Origin: Hydrogenophaga sp. Root209
Lineage (GTDB): Bacteria; Pseudomonadota; Gammaproteobacteria; Burkholderiales; Burkholderiaceae_C
DNA: 64,000 bases
Reading direction: 5' to 3'
Assembly (NCBI RefSeq): GCF_001428625.1
Contig: NZ_LMIE01000005.1
Span: 219,103 to 283,102 of the forward strand
The notes beneath the pieces are model-generated. The model had not been told where the DNA came from. It did not search any database and was given only the letters and a program-made list of their open reading frames with translations. Position numbers and translations under genes: made by a program. Positions 11,301 through 20,718 of the stretch are shown piece by piece (positions within the stretch are counted from its first letter, which is position 1; each line of letters opens with the position of its first letter).

Positions 11301-14300
11301 CCGGTGGAGAGTCCCGAACAAGTTGGTGAAACGGACATGCCCGATGAGCAGACGCGGGTGATTGGCTCGCTGCGCATCGGCCTCAAGCTCTACAACGTGT
11401 ACCTCAACGAGGCGGACGAGTGGTCGCGCCGCTTGTGCACGGGTCTGGCCGAATGGGCGCTTGAGCGTCACGAGCCCGTGCCGGAGCAATCCGAAGCACT
11501 TGCACACTCGTTGGCCGGCAGCTCTGCCACGGTTGGATTCCAGTCGCTGTCGGACATCGCCCGAGCCCTTGAGCATGCGATCGGGTCGGTCGGTCTTCAT
11601 CAGCGGGCCGGCGCCCCGGCCACAGCCGAGCAAGCCAAGTTGTTCGTTGATGCATCCGAAGACATTCGCCGGCTTCTGCATCAGTTTGCTGCCGGCTTTC
11701 TCAAGGAGCCCGATCCACAGCTGATGGACGCGCTGTACCGGGTGGTCCACGATCCGGTGCCTGACGAATCCCTGCTGCACACCGATGACGTGTCGGTCAT
11801 GGATGAACCGGTCATCGAGACGCCGGTGCCCGAAGAGCCGGTGCTTGCCCAGCCGGACGTCGCTGCGTCGACCTTGGCGCCTTTGACGACCTTCGACCTG
11901 CCTGCGATGGTCGAAACCACGATCGATTTTGTTCCTCCGCACGCAGACACCCACCGCATCGAACATGCCGCGGTGCAGGACATCGACGACGACATCGATG
12001 TGCTGGACACGATCGACATCGATCTGTTCCCGATCTTTGCGGAAGAAGCCCAGGAACTGCTGCCCCAGCTCGAAGGCGCGTTGCGCCAATGGGTGGCGCG
12101 ACCGGACAACGGCAGTGCCCGATCGGAAGTGCTGCGCAATCTGCACACGCTCAAGGGCAGTGCGCGTCTGGCAGGCGCGTTGCGCCTGGGCGAGATGGTT
12201 CACCGAATGGAAACCACGGCCGAGCGACTGGGCTCCGACGTGCAACGCAGCGCCGATCTGGAGCCTTTGCAGTCTGCGTTTGATGCCATCAGCGCCCGTT
12301 TTGAAGTGCTGCGTCGCCAGGATCCCGAGTCCGTCGATGTGGTGCAGACCGCTCCCGAGCACATCGTTTCCGAGCCGGCCGCAGCCCTGGCGCCAACAGC
12401 CACCGACGGGACACCGGATCTGTCCACCGACGTCGTGGCGGTGCGGGGCATGGAAGGGCTCACCATGCCGGTGGCGCCCACGGTGTCGCAGGCTCGTGCG
12501 GGTGCTGCTGTGCGCGTGCGTCCCGAGTTGCTCGACCGCCTGGTCAACCAGGCTGGCGAGGTGATGATCACCCGCTCGCGCATGGAGTCCGAACTGGTGA
12601 CGCTGCGGGGTTCGCTGAAAGATCTCACGGGCAACCTGGACCGCCTGCGTGGCCAGTTGCGCGACATCGAGCTGCAGGCCGAGACACAGATGCAGTCCCG
12701 CCTGGCCCAGGCACGCGACGCGGATCAGTCGTTCGATCCGCTCGAATTCGACCGGTTCACCCGCGTGCAGGAGCTCACCCGCATGATGGCGGAGTCGGTG
12801 AACGACGTGGCCACCGTGCAGCGCAATCTGCAGCGCGCGGTGGAATCGACCGAAGACAGTCTGGTGGCCCAAGGCCGGCAGACCCGCGAGTTGCAGCGCG
12901 ATCTCTTGCGCACGCGCATGGTGGAATTCGAGGGCATTTCCGAGCGGCTGTACCGTGTGGTCCGGCAAGCGTCCAAGGAAACCGGCAAACAGGTTCGCCT
13001 GGACATCACCGGCGGCAACATCGAAATGGACCGTGGCGTGCTCGACCGCATGACCGCTGCGTTCGAACACCTGCTGCGCAACAGCGTGGTGCATGGCATC
13101 GAGACGCCCGAAGCCCGTGTGGCCGCCGGCAAGTCGGCCGAAGGTCAGATCGAAATCACGCTGGCGCAGGAACTCAACGACGTGTCGGTGGTGTTCGCCG
13201 ATGACGGCGCAGGGCTGGATCTGGTGCGCTTGCGCGAGAAGGCGGCCGCGCTGGGTCTGGTCACGTCCGACGCAGACATCAGCGATGCGCACGCCGCTCA
13301 ACTCGTTTTCGAGCCGGGCATCAGCACCGCGCGTGAAATATCCGAGCTGGCCGGTCGGGGCATCGGCATGGATGTGGTGCGCAACGACGTCGTCGCATTG
13401 GGTGGCCGCATCGAGACCGCCACCCAGGCCGGGCAAGGCACCAACTTCAAGCTGGTGCTGCCGCTGACCACGGCGGTGACGCAGGTGGTGATGCTGCGCG
13501 CTGGCGCGCTCACCCTGGGCGTGCCGTCCAACCTGGTGGAGCTGGTGCGTCGCGTGAGCAGCGACGAACTGAGCAAGGCCTACGCGAGCGGTTCGCTGAT
13601 CGTGGCGGGCGAGGAAGTCCCGTTTTTCTGGGCTGGGGCTTTGCTGCAGTCGTCGGTGCAATCGCTGGAGAACAAGGGCCGCACGCTGCCCGTCATGATT
13701 TTCCGAAGTGCTGCACAACGGATGGCCATGCACGTGGACGAGGTCCTGGGCAACCAGGAAGTCGTGGTGAAGAACCTGGGCTCACAGCTCTCGCGTTTGC
13801 CCGGTCTGGCCGGCATGTCGGTGCTGGCGTCGGGTGCCGTGGCCCTGATCTACAACCCGGTGGCCCTGGCCACGGTGTATGGCGAACAGGTTCGCAGTTG
13901 GGTGGCCAGTCGGCAGAAGGCAGCGCTGTCCATGCCCGAGGACGCACCAGCACCCCTGGACATGGCGGTCAATGCCGTGCCTTTGATCCTTGTGGTCGAT
14001 GACTCCATCACCGTGCGCCGTGTGACGCAACGGCTGCTGCAGCGCGAAGGCTACAGGGTGACGCTGGCGGCCGATGGGCTGCAGGCGCTGGAGAAGCTCC
14101 AGGCCGAGCGGCCCACGGTTGTTCTGTCCGACATCGAGATGCCGCGCATGGACGGCTTCGACCTCGTGCGCAACATCCGCAGCGATGCGCGACTGTCCGA
14201 CCTGCCAGTGATCATGATCACCTCCCGCATCGCGGAGAAACACCGCGAACATGCGCGTGAACTGGGTGTGGATCACTACCTGGGCAAGCCGTACTCCGAA

Positions 14301-14354
14301 GACGAACTGCTGGCCCTGATCGGCCACTACGCCAAAGCCACCGTCGAGGTTTGA
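8367..14354 (+). CDS. pilL: Pil-Chp hybrid histidine kinase (PilL/ChpA-type, multiple Hpt, CheA core, receiver)
   Basis: A giant CheA-like kinase of 1995 residues, the output of the PilJ receptor. In order: N-terminal Hpt-like helical repeats without obvious His; a canonical Hpt with H735 (FHTLKGSSRM); an acidic Ala/Glu-rich linker; a degenerate Hpt (H1047, HSLAGSS, Lys replaced by Ala); and a second canonical Hpt with H1260 (LHTLKGSARL). Then come the dimerisation helices from about 1384, the CheA ATPase (N box LLRNSVVHG about 1570, ADDGAGLD about 1610, GRGIGMDVV about 1663), a CheW-like domain, and a C-terminal receiver with Asp 1922 (LSDIEMPRMDG). The frame can also start at TTG 8334, directly abutting pilJ. 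ATG 8367 is my choice but is not decided by a clear ribosome site. Confidence 0.9.
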   Translation: MLDTATDSPQMDPPVADLGPLAWVFDELRKSLDGANKAIKRFVRETEQSRMDDLQAVDPASLRQARQQLHQAVGALEMVGLGAPAHVLRAMEAAVQRFVQRPQSCNEEAAAKVERASFALVEYLEAVLNNKPVQPVALFSQYREVQELAAAERVHPADLWPFDHHGVNVVAPADRTPLECNAAIRSLFDRLVLLAVKTESQAAVQQLVKISAGLSAGAVDTRARTFWRVAAGFFEAVAHRLLPTDVYVKRAFSRILMQFVTLSQGKSQVSETLLHDLLFFCAQPHEVSSQLAPQLAAVRQAFGLGAVEAVDYHVATLGRYDPAVLAQARKRINAAKEAWSLYSGGDASRARQVADQFGLIGDSLLKLHPASKVLAQALVKAADHAVREPGGVSPELAMEVATTTLYLEAAFEDFDPRAPELTERTQALADRLEAVMAGQPAQPLDTWMEQLYRRVSDRQTMGSVVGELKVSLGEVEKSLDQFFRTPQEKAGLHVAVSQMAQMRGVLSVLGLEQAVHAVTRMRTMVEQILDTEVDEALAREAGTFQQLGNNLSAMSLLVDMLNYQPNLAKKLFVFDEDKGELLPLMGRTINTELHHPPVHDEARAISDGVQQVVNEVQGGMNLVDLSQQLDSLAEQATLAEQSGVARAAREAAGAVVGNDAAAGAQALVGLSEASLAAHEREPVDATGEDNDEDDLLDIFLEEAREVVGNGLDAIAQLRVQPGDLEHLTTLRRAFHTLKGSSRMVGLEEFGQAAWSMEQLVNTVLAEQRPAGQPLLMLTEQAMTDFGRWVDDISARREEHWKAQPFKASAEALRDQGLFLPLAHAAASEGASSPIKEEPLFDMAAPEESVATAAASEPAVLEAAEMASSHVEAIDAAQSDVDFDLGELAEVDDLPSQEAPEEAIQIDTAFLDFEPPSPPSELPAPEQMLADIDFGSLAAFSSSEAAKAEEADPLPVAETVLLLEEPMALEQDAAAQEADPVESPEQVGETDMPDEQTRVIGSLRIGLKLYNVYLNEADEWSRRLCTGLAEWALERHEPVPEQSEALAHSLAGSSATVGFQSLSDIARALEHAIGSVGLHQRAGAPATAEQAKLFVDASEDIRRLLHQFAAGFLKEPDPQLMDALYRVVHDPVPDESLLHTDDVSVMDEPVIETPVPEEPVLAQPDVAASTLAPLTTFDLPAMVETTIDFVPPHADTHRIEHAAVQDIDDDIDVLDTIDIDLFPIFAEEAQELLPQLEGALRQWVARPDNGSARSEVLRNLHTLKGSARLAGALRLGEMVHRMETTAERLGSDVQRSADLEPLQSAFDAISARFEVLRRQDPESVDVVQTAPEHIVSEPAAALAPTATDGTPDLSTDVVAVRGMEGLTMPVAPTVSQARAGAAVRVRPELLDRLVNQAGEVMITRSRMESELVTLRGSLKDLTGNLDRLRGQLRDIELQAETQMQSRLAQARDADQSFDPLEFDRFTRVQELTRMMAESVNDVATVQRNLQRAVESTEDSLVAQGRQTRELQRDLLRTRMVEFEGISERLYRVVRQASKETGKQVRLDITGGNIEMDRGVLDRMTAAFEHLLRNSVVHGIETPEARVAAGKSAEGQIEITLAQELNDVSVVFADDGAGLDLVRLREKAAALGLVTSDADISDAHAAQLVFEPGISTAREISELAGRGIGMDVVRNDVVALGGRIETATQAGQGTNFKLVLPLTTAVTQVVMLRAGALTLGVPSNLVELVRRVSSDELSKAYASGSLIVAGEEVPFFWAGALLQSSVQSLENKGRTLPVMIFRSAAQRMAMHVDEVLGNQEVVVKNLGSQLSRLPGLAGMSVLASGAVALIYNPVALATVYGEQVRSWVASRQKAALSMPEDAPAPLDMAVNAVPLILVVDDSITVRRVTQRLLQREGYRVTLAADGLQALEKLQAERPTVVLSDIEMPRMDGFDLVRNIRSDARLSDLPVIMITSRIAEKHREHARELGVDHYLGKPYSEDELLALIGHYAKATVEV

Positions 14355-14357
14355 GCT

Positions 14358-15536
14358 TCAGCCCAGGCAGCCGCGCGCGTCCACCCGCACGATGCGCTCC
14401 ACCTGGCCTACTGCGAGCCCACCGCGCACCCCGACCATGAAGTCGTGCAGGTTGACCGTGGGGTCGCAATGGCCCGGCACCAGCCAGACGACTTCGCCCA
14501 GCGCGGGCAGTGGGTGGCTGCCGTCGGTGTGCAGCACGCCATGTTCATCACCACCGCTGGTGTAGCTCAACCCTTGAGGAAACCACACGCTGGGCATGCC
14601 GCTGTCGATAGCGTGGCTTTTGTGGCCGGCGTCGCACACCGCGTGGTCGGCGCTGCGGCTCATCACCTGGCTCTTCACGAACAAGGCGTGTTCAAACACC
14701 GGCGCCAGCGGCGTGGCCTCGTTGCCGGCGTAGTCGGCGTCCATGAACAGGTACGAGCCCACCTGCAGCTCGCCCCAGACGCCGCTGGTGGCCTCCAGCA
14801 AAAAGGTGCCGGTGCCTGCGCCCGTGACCAGGGGCACCTCGATGCCGGCGGCCCGAAGTGCCTCGCAGGTGGCCCGCACGGCGCGGGTGGATGCGGCCAT
14901 GGCCTCGGCGCGCTCGGTGGCTGTGCGGCGGTGCTGGGCGCCGCCGTGGTAAGCCTGCAGCCCGGCAAAGCGCAGCATCGGGTGAGCCTTGATCGCCTGT
15001 GCCAGCGCCACGGCGGGTGCGCCGGGCGCGGCGCCGCAGCGGCCTTGTCCCACATCGATCTCCACCAGCACGTCCAGGCAGGCGGGCGCGCTCACGCCTG
15101 CAGCGTGCAAGGCATGCGCCAGACGCTCCACTCCCTGTGCGCTGTCGACCGCGATGGAAAATCTTGTCGGGAGATCGCGCACCGCATGCGCCAGGCGCAG
15201 CAGTTTTGACGGCGCAATCACCTCGTTGCTGATGTAGACGTTGCGCACGCCCGCCCCGGCAAGCGCGAGCGCTTCGTCGGTCTTCTGCACGCACACGCCC
15301 ACCGCGCCGTGGGCCATCTGCAGCTGGGCCAGCTCGGTGCTTTTGTGCATCTTGGCGTGCGGGCGCAGCCGCACGCCGTGCTCGTTGGCAAATGCCGCCA
15401 TGCGCGCCAGGTTGCGGTCCATGGCGTCGAGGTCGATCACCAGCGTGGGTGTGTCGACGGCCTCCACACCATGGCCGATCCAGGCCTGCGCCCGGTGCCA
15501 GCGCGTCAATGATGCGGATTCATGCATTGCGTTCAT
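14358..15536 (-). CDS. D-threonine aldolase / DSD1-family PLP enzyme
   Basis: A 392-residue protein of the alanine racemase-fold, D-serine dehydratase-like (DSD1) family. TPTLVIDLDAMDRNL opens the TIM barrel, and RPHAKMHKS carries the PLP-binding lysine. GVCVQKTDEA, QAYHGG and TGAGTGT fit the phosphate-binding parts. The C-terminal VCDAGHKSHAID ... PGHCDPTVNLHD segment holds the His/Cys metal ligands typical of D-threonine aldolase and DSD1. Family members cleave D-3-hydroxy amino acids or dehydrate D-serine, and the substrate here is undetermined. It is convergent with pilL (3 bp between stops). Its 5' end overlaps the phosphatase gene upstream, so the two are likely cotranscribed. Confidence 0.85.
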   Translation of the reverse strand: MNAMHESASLTRWHRAQAWIGHGVEAVDTPTLVIDLDAMDRNLARMAAFANEHGVRLRPHAKMHKSTELAQLQMAHGAVGVCVQKTDEALALAGAGVRNVYISNEVIAPSKLLRLAHAVRDLPTRFSIAVDSAQGVERLAHALHAAGVSAPACLDVLVEIDVGQGRCGAAPGAPAVALAQAIKAHPMLRFAGLQAYHGGAQHRRTATERAEAMAASTRAVRATCEALRAAGIEVPLVTGAGTGTFLLEATSGVWGELQVGSYLFMDADYAGNEATPLAPVFEHALFVKSQVMSRSADHAVCDAGHKSHAIDSGMPSVWFPQGLSYTSGGDEHGVLHTDGSHPLPALGEVVWLVPGHCDPTVNLHDFMVGVRGGLAVGQVERIVRVDARGCLG

Positions 15537-16167
15537 CCAGGGTTTTCCGGCGATCGGATTGCAGGTGGCCGGTGTCGGCCCAACCCACCAGGCTGAGGCC
15601 TTCGGGCGACCACAGCAGCCGGTTGATGGCGGTGTTGGTCAGCTCCCAGCTGCGCGGCGCTTGCAAGCTCAGGCGCGTGGCGGCGCGGTACAGGATGTCC
15701 AGCACGCCGCCGTGCGCCACCATGAGAATCTGCTCGCCCGGATGGCGGGCGGCGAGTTCTTCCACGGTGGACACGACGCGCGCCTCGAGCTGCAACAGCG
15801 ATTCACCGCCCGCGGGCGCGAAGTCGGGCACCCGCTTGCGCCAGGCCAGAGACTCCTCGGGAAAGCGTTGCTCCAGCTCGCTCCAGGTGTGGCCTTCGAA
15901 ACGACCAAAGCACCGTTCGCGCAGGCCCACGTGCGTCGTCACGGTCTGGTCGCGCGTGCGGGCGACCGCCTGCGCGGTCTCCAGGGCGCGCAGCAGGTCG
16001 CTGGCGTAGCAGGCGGCGATCGGTTCGTCGCGCAGGGCGTGGGCCAGTTGGGCCGCTTGCTGGCGACCGTGATCGTTGAGTTCGATGTCGGTGTGGCCCT
16101 GGATGCGCGTGTCGCGGTTCCAGGCGGTCTCACCGTGGCGCACGGCCAGGATGCGGGTGACTTGCAA
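15520..16167 (-). CDS. Histidine phosphatase family protein (phosphoglycerate mutase-like)
   Basis: A 215-residue branch-1 histidine phosphatase. The catalytic RHGET motif is at about residues 9-13 (ILAVRHGETAWN). The second-histidine motif VAHGGVLDIL lies near residue 155, and ERCFGRFEGHTWSEL is the usual Glu-bearing stretch. No ATG is near the domain start. TTG at 16167, preceded by AAGGA, begins the protein directly at the first strand, so I use that. Members include cofactor-dependent phosphoglycerate mutases, alpha-ribazole phosphatase and broad-specificity phosphatases, and the substrate cannot be assigned. It overlaps the downstream aldolase gene by 17 bp. Confidence 0.85.
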   Translation of the reverse strand: MQVTRILAVRHGETAWNRDTRIQGHTDIELNDHGRQQAAQLAHALRDEPIAACYASDLLRALETAQAVARTRDQTVTTHVGLRERCFGRFEGHTWSELEQRFPEESLAWRKRVPDFAPAGGESLLQLEARVVSTVEELAARHPGEQILMVAHGGVLDILYRAATRLSLQAPRSWELTNTAINRLLWSPEGLSLVGWADTGHLQSDRRKTLDERNA

Positions 16168-16271
16168 AGGGTGTCCTTGAAGGCGGGCGGAAGGCTGCAA
16201 CTGTACCGGTGACGCCACTTGCGCGGGCGTTGAACACCTTGAAAACTCGGGGTTGCGACACAATCCGTTGC

Positions 16272-18641
16272 ATGACACTGGCGCCATCTCCGCCCGACGG
16301 GGATTTTTCGACCCTCTTCAATTTCCTGCCCATCGGGGCCTACCGCAGCTCGCCCGAGGGGCAGATGCTGCGCGCCAACCAGGCGCTGGTGCGGCTCAAT
16401 GGTTATGCATCCGAGGCGGAACTGAGGGATGCGGTGAACGACATCGCCAACGAGTGGTACGTTGACCCGGTGCGACGCCGGGAGTTCCAGGCACAGTTGG
16501 AGCGCGACGGCTACGTGCGCGGCTTCGTCTCGGAGATCCACCGCCACAAGACACGCGAACGTGTGTGGATCAGCGAGAACGCGCACGGCGTGCGCGATGC
16601 GTCGGGCGTGCTGCTGTATTACGAGGGCACGGTGGAGGACATCACCGATCGCATGCGCGACCAGAAGGCACTGCGCGACAGCGAGGAGCAGTTGAGGCTG
16701 ATCACTGCCCAGATGCCGGGTGCTGTGTTCTCGGTGTTTGTGCGGCACGACGGCGAGCGCGAGTACCGCTTTCTCAGTGCCGGCGTCCGTGAGCTCTACG
16801 GCTTCGAGGCCGAAGACCTGATGCGCGATCCCGCGCTGCTCTCGCGGTACTTTCATCCCGAAGACCGGGTCATGCTGGAGCGGGACCGCCAGGCGATCAT
16901 GTCTGGCGTGGTCAGTCTGGATACGGAGTTCCGTGTCGTGCTGCCGGACGGGCGCATCAAGTGGATCTGCAACCGGTCCAGCGCGGTGTCGGCCGACGAG
17001 CATGGTTTCCTGCGCGTGGGCGTGCTGTTCGACATCACCGACCGCAAGGAAGCCGAAGCCGCCCTGCATGCGAGCGAAACGCTCTGGAAGCTGGCCCTGG
17101 AGAGCGCGGGCGATGGTGTGTGGGACTGGAACATCCGCACGGGTGAGGAGTTCTTCTCCACCAGCATCAAGGCCATGTTTGGCTATGCCGACGACGACAT
17201 CGCCAACCTTTCCGCCGAGCTCGACGCGCGCACCCATCCCGATGACCGGGCGCAGATGGAGCTGGACCGCGCGACCCACTTCGAGGGGCGCTCACCGATG
17301 TACCGCAACGAGCACCGCATCCGTTGCAAGGACGGCCGCTGGAAGTGGGTGCTGTCGCGCGGGGTCGTGATTGCGCGCGACGGCAACGGGTTGCCGCTGC
17401 GCATGGTCGGTACCCACACCGACATCACCGAGCTCAAGGAGGCCGAATCCCAGCAGCGCGCGCTCGAAGCGCAGCTGCGCGAGTCGCAAAAGATGGAGGC
17501 CATCGGTACCCTGGCCGGGGGCGTGGCGCACGATTTCAACAACCTGCTCGCGGCCATCCTGGGCAACCTCGTGCTGGCGCGCGAGGATGTGGGTGAAGAC
17601 CACCCGGCGCAGGAAAGTCTGGCAGAGATCAGCCGTGCCGCGATCCGCGCACGCCAGCTGGTGCAGCAGATCCTGACCTTCAGCCGCCGTCAGACCCAGG
17701 AGATGCAGCGCCAACCGCTCAAGCCACTGGTGGAAGAAGCCCTGGGCCTGATGCGCTCGTTGCTGCCCGCCGGCCTCAAGCTGGTCACGCGACTGCCGGC
17801 GTCGGGTCTGCAGGTGCTGGCCGACGCCACCCAGATGCAACAGGTGCTGATGAACCTGTGCACCAACGCCTGGCAGTCCATGGAAGGCGGCTCGGGTGAC
17901 ATCACCGTGGCGCTGCGCGAGGTGCGGCTGGATGCCGCGCAAGTCTTGCAGCTCGGGGGTCTGAACCCCGGCGCGTACGCCTGCCTGAGCGTGGCCGACA
18001 ATGGCCCCGGCATGGACATCGAGACGCAGCGCCGCATCTTCGAGCCGTTCTTCACCACCAAGGCACCCGGCGCCGGCACCGGTCTGGGTCTGGCGGTGGT
18101 GCATGGCATCGTCAAGGCACACCGGGGGGCGATCAGCGTGCACTCTCAGCCCGGCGAAGGCACGCGCTTCGACGTGTACCTGCCCCTGGCCGCTGCCGCC
18201 GATGCTGGCGAAAGCTCATCAATGGCGGTGAGCGCGGCGCCCGTGCCGATGTCCAGCGCCGTCGCGGGCAAGCACGTGGTCTACATCGACGACTACGAGG
18301 CGCTGGTGTTTCTGGTCGGGCGCTTGCTGCGCAAGCACGGACACCAGGCGACCACGTTCGAATCGGGGGAAGCGGCACTGGCCTGGATGCAGGCTAATCC
18401 CGGTGTGCACGTCGACCTGGTGGTCAGCGACCAGAACATGCCGGGCCTGTCGGGTGTGGAGACGGCCACCGAGATCCGGCGCCTGCGCCCCGGGCTCAAG
18501 ATAGCCATCATTTCCGGGCATGTGAACGACCGGTTGCTGGCCGAGGCGAATGAGGCCGGTGTGAGCGACGTGATGGGCAAGCAGGACAGCATGGACGCAC
18601 TGGGCGAGGCCATTCGCGACCTGCTGGATCGCAATGCTTGA
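16272..18641 (+). CDS. PAS-domain hybrid sensor histidine kinase
   Basis: A 789-residue cytoplasmic (no membrane segment) hybrid kinase. Three PAS/PAC modules run in tandem (about 15-130, 135-260 and 270-395), each ending in a DIT(D/E) motif. A HisKA domain follows with the phospho-acceptor His in [12 protein letters not shown]. The HATPase domain has [24 protein letters not shown] and [11 protein letters not shown]. The C-terminal receiver has IDDYEA and the Asp in VVSDQNMPG. The receiver ends GKQDSMD where KPF/KP would be usual. No partner regulator is adjacent, so output is probably phosphorelay elsewhere. It is divergent from the phosphatase gene, with 104 bp between. Confidence 0.88.
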   Translation: MTLAPSPPDGDFSTLFNFLPIGAYRSSPEGQMLRANQALVRLNGYASEAELRDAVNDIANEWYVDPVRRREFQAQLERDGYVRGFVSEIHRHKTRERVWISENAHGVRDASGVLLYYEGTVEDITDRMRDQKALRDSEEQLRLITAQMPGAVFSVFVRHDGEREYRFLSAGVRELYGFEAEDLMRDPALLSRYFHPEDRVMLERDRQAIMSGVVSLDTEFRVVLPDGRIKWICNRSSAVSADEHGFLRVGVLFDITDRKEAEAALHASETLWKLALESAGDGVWDWNIRTGEEFFSTSIKAMFGYADDDIANLSAELDARTHPDDRAQMELDRATHFEGRSPMYRNEHRIRCKDGRWKWVLSRGVVIARDGNGLPLRMVGTHTDITELKEAESQQRALEAQLRESQKMEAIGTLAGGVAHDFNNLLAAILGNLVLAREDVGEDHPAQESLAEISRAAIRARQLVQQILTFSRRQTQEMQRQPLKPLVEEALGLMRSLLPAGLKLVTRLPASGLQVLADATQMQQVLMNLCTNAWQSMEGGSGDITVALREVRLDAAQVLQLGGLNPGAYACLSVADNGPGMDIETQRRIFEPFFTTKAPGAGTGLGLAVVHGIVKAHRGAISVHSQPGEGTRFDVYLPLAAAADAGESSSMAVSAAPVPMSSAVAGKHVVYIDDYEALVFLVGRLLRKHGHQATTFESGEAALAWMQANPGVHVDLVVSDQNMPGLSGVETATEIRRLRPGLKIAIISGHVNDRLLAEANEAGVSDVMGKQDSMDALGEAIRDLLDRNA

Positions 18642-18668
18642 AACCTTGCCCGGGGGATCAACCGCTCC

Positions 18669-19370
18669 TCAGCGCGGCACTTCGATGTTGACCTGACGCA
18701 GTCCTTCGGGCGGCGTGGGAAAGCCGCGCAGGGCTGCATCCAGCATGGCCAGCCACAAGGCGTTGGAGCTGTTCCAGCGGCCATCGTGTGCGGCGCGGGT
18801 CTCGTACACCACCCGTCCGCTGGCCGCATGGCGAATCACCAGCGACACCTCTCGCTGGTAGTAGGGCGTGTCCATGCGCATGAAAAGCGGTGCGTAGATG
18901 ATCTGGCCCGTGCCGGTCACCACGTAGTCGCGTCCCGGAAAGCCGAACCCCGGCCCGAAGCCACCACCCCAAAAGCCGTCATAGGGGCTCTCCCAAGGCG
19001 CATGGGGCAGGCGCAGCGTGGCCGCGCTGACTTCCACCGTCCAGGGCGGCGTCACGCCGGCGGCGGCTGGCGTCCAGCCCACTTTGGCGAGCGACAGGGT
19101 GGCGAGCCTTTCCAGTTCGTTTTGCCCGGCACCGCGGTTGTCTTGCTGCGACGGCAACCGCTCGAACCGGAACACCTGAGGTGCCTGGGGAATGACCACC
19201 GGCGTGGAGGCACCCGACGGCGTGGGGCGGTCGGCCCAGCGTGCGTAGCTCCGCACCTGGTTGTCCACCAGGAACACGCTGGCGCAACCGCTGAGCGCGA
19301 ACAGGGCAAGCGCTGCAGCGCAGATCTTGAACAGGCTGGCCCAGGGGCGGGCGCAAGATGGGGTTGTCAT
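18669..19370 (-). CDS. DUF4136 domain-containing lipoprotein
   Basis: A 233-residue predicted lipoprotein. The N-terminal signal ends in the lipobox LSGC (cysteine at about residue 29, ALFALSGCASVF). The remainder matches the DUF4136 pattern: an early VRSYARW/FRFERLP segment and a Gly/Phe-rich middle (GFWGGGFGPGFGFPG). A C-terminal stretch with SLVIRHAASGRVVYE and a Trp-containing WLAMLDAALRGFP helix follows. The function of the family is unknown. It lies 44 bp downstream of ttcA on the same strand and is convergent with the hybrid kinase gene. Confidence 0.8.
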   Translation of the reverse strand: MTTPSCARPWASLFKICAAALALFALSGCASVFLVDNQVRSYARWADRPTPSGASTPVVIPQAPQVFRFERLPSQQDNRGAGQNELERLATLSLAKVGWTPAAAGVTPPWTVEVSAATLRLPHAPWESPYDGFWGGGFGPGFGFPGRDYVVTGTGQIIYAPLFMRMDTPYYQREVSLVIRHAASGRVVYETRAAHDGRWNSSNALWLAMLDAALRGFPTPPEGLRQVNIEVPR

Positions 19371-19414
19371 GAAGCCTCCTTTTTCTGGGTGGCGATTGCC
19401 GGCCCGGGGGGGTC

Positions 19415-20335
19415 TCAGTGCGCCGCAGAAATCGATATGACTGCGCGCGCAGGGCTTGCGTTCCCTTCGACGCCGCTTTCTTCAGGCCCTGCCGGCGCCA
19501 CCATGGGCAGCGGCTCGTCGTCAAACGCCTTGTCCCCGTCCTCGAAAGCCTCACCCGTGGCGCGAATGGTTTCAAACGGAAACAGCGAGCGATCCATCAG
19601 GTGGCTGGGTACGATGTTCTGCAGGGCCGAGAACATGTTCTCCACGCGGCCCGGGAAACGCTTTTCCCAGTCCTTCAGCATCAACCCCACCTGTTTGCGT
19701 TGCAGGTTTTCCTGGCTGCCGCACAAGGTGCACGGAATGATGGGGAACTGCCGCACCTCGGCCCAGCGGGTGAGGTCCTTCTCGGCCACGTAGGCCATGG
19801 GTCTGATCACCACGTGCTGCCCGTCGTCGCTCACCAGCTTGGGTGGCATGCCCTTGAGCTTGGCGCCAAAGAACATGTTGAGCAGCAACGTCTGCAGGAT
19901 GTCGTCGCGGTGGTGGCCGAGCGCGATCTTGGTCGCGCCCAGCTCGCTGGCCACGCGGTACAGGATGCCGCGGCGCAGGCGCGAGCACAGGCTGCACATG
20001 GTCTTGCCCTCGGGGATCACGCGCTTGACGATGGAGTAGGTGTCCTGGTTCTCGATGTGGAACTTCACGCCCAGCTTCGTGAGGTAGGCGGGCAGGATGT
20101 CGGCCGGAAAGCCGGGCTGCTTCTGGTCGAGGTTGACCACGATCATCTCGAAACTGATGGGTGCGCGCGCCTGCAGCTTCTGAAGGATGTCGAGCATGGC
20201 GTAGCTGTCCTTGCCACCCGAGAGGCAGACCATCACGCGGTCGCCTTCCTCGATCATGTTGAAGTCGACGATTGCGCGGCCGACCTCGCGGCACAGGCGC
20301 TTTTCGAGTTTGTGGTTTTCGTGTTCGGTGTTCAT
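19415..20335 (-). CDS. ttcA: tRNA 2-thiocytidine(32) synthetase TtcA
   Basis: A 306-residue PP-loop ATPase that thiolates cytidine-32 of certain tRNAs. The SGGKDS PP-loop is at about residues 41-46. The two CxxC motifs that hold the iron-sulfur cluster are CSLC and CTLC. GHHRDD is also conserved. I chose ATG 20335 over a GTG at 20350 because AGGA lies 7 bp upstream and the folB stop is at 20344. It is the third gene of a pteridine reductase-folB-ttcA run on the minus strand. Confidence 0.95.
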   Translation of the reverse strand: MNTEHENHKLEKRLCREVGRAIVDFNMIEEGDRVMVCLSGGKDSYAMLDILQKLQARAPISFEMIVVNLDQKQPGFPADILPAYLTKLGVKFHIENQDTYSIVKRVIPEGKTMCSLCSRLRRGILYRVASELGATKIALGHHRDDILQTLLLNMFFGAKLKGMPPKLVSDDGQHVVIRPMAYVAEKDLTRWAEVRQFPIIPCTLCGSQENLQRKQVGLMLKDWEKRFPGRVENMFSALQNIVPSHLMDRSLFPFETIRATGEAFEDGDKAFDDEPLPMVAPAGPEESGVEGNASPARAVISISAAH

Positions 20336-20343
20336 GGGTGTCC

Positions 20344-20718
20344 TCACCACTGCCCGCTTTCCATGCGGATCGCCACTTCGCAGTCTTCAAAAATCTCGAG
20401 CTTGGCGATTTTCACGCGCACGCCGATCACGCCGGGCATCTGCATCAGCCGGCGCGTGAGCTTGCCGATCAGGCTCTCCAGCAGGTTCACGTGTTCGGCG
20501 GTGCACTCGTCGATGATGATCTGGCGCACCTTGCGGTAGTCGAGCACGTGGCCGATGTCGTCGTCGTGCGGCAGCAGGGGCTGCGTGCCCTGGTTGAGTT
20601 CTGCGTCCACCTGGATCGGCTGCGGTGCCGATTTTTCGATGTCGAGGATGCCCAGGCTGGCGTCGAAGCGCAAACCGCTGAGCGTGAGGATCTGGGTGCC
20701 GGCGTAGGTGGCGTTCAT
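20344..20718 (-). CDS. folB: Dihydroneopterin aldolase
   Basis: A 124-residue FolB/tunnelling-fold protein that cleaves dihydroneopterin to 6-hydroxymethyl-dihydropterin in folate synthesis. It has the [17 protein letters not shown] start, [10 protein letters not shown] in the middle (substrate-side Tyr) and the late [14 protein letters not shown] helix with the conserved Glu. The ATG at 20718 overlaps the stop of the upstream SDR gene by 4 bp. That upstream gene carries pteridine reductase hallmarks, which makes a pterin-focused operon likely. Confidence 0.92.
   Translation of the reverse strand: MNATYAGTQILTLSGLRFDASLGILDIEKSAPQPIQVDAELNQGTQPLLPHDDDIGHVLDYRKVRQIIIDECTAEHVNLLESLIGKLTRRLMQMPGVIGVRVKIAKLEIFEDCEVAIRMESGQW

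Noticed and set aside
11049-13733. Open frame of 894 codons on the minus strand inside pilL
   Set aside because: It is an antisense shadow of the kinase gene. The composition is dominated by His, Arg and Gln with no recognisable domain.
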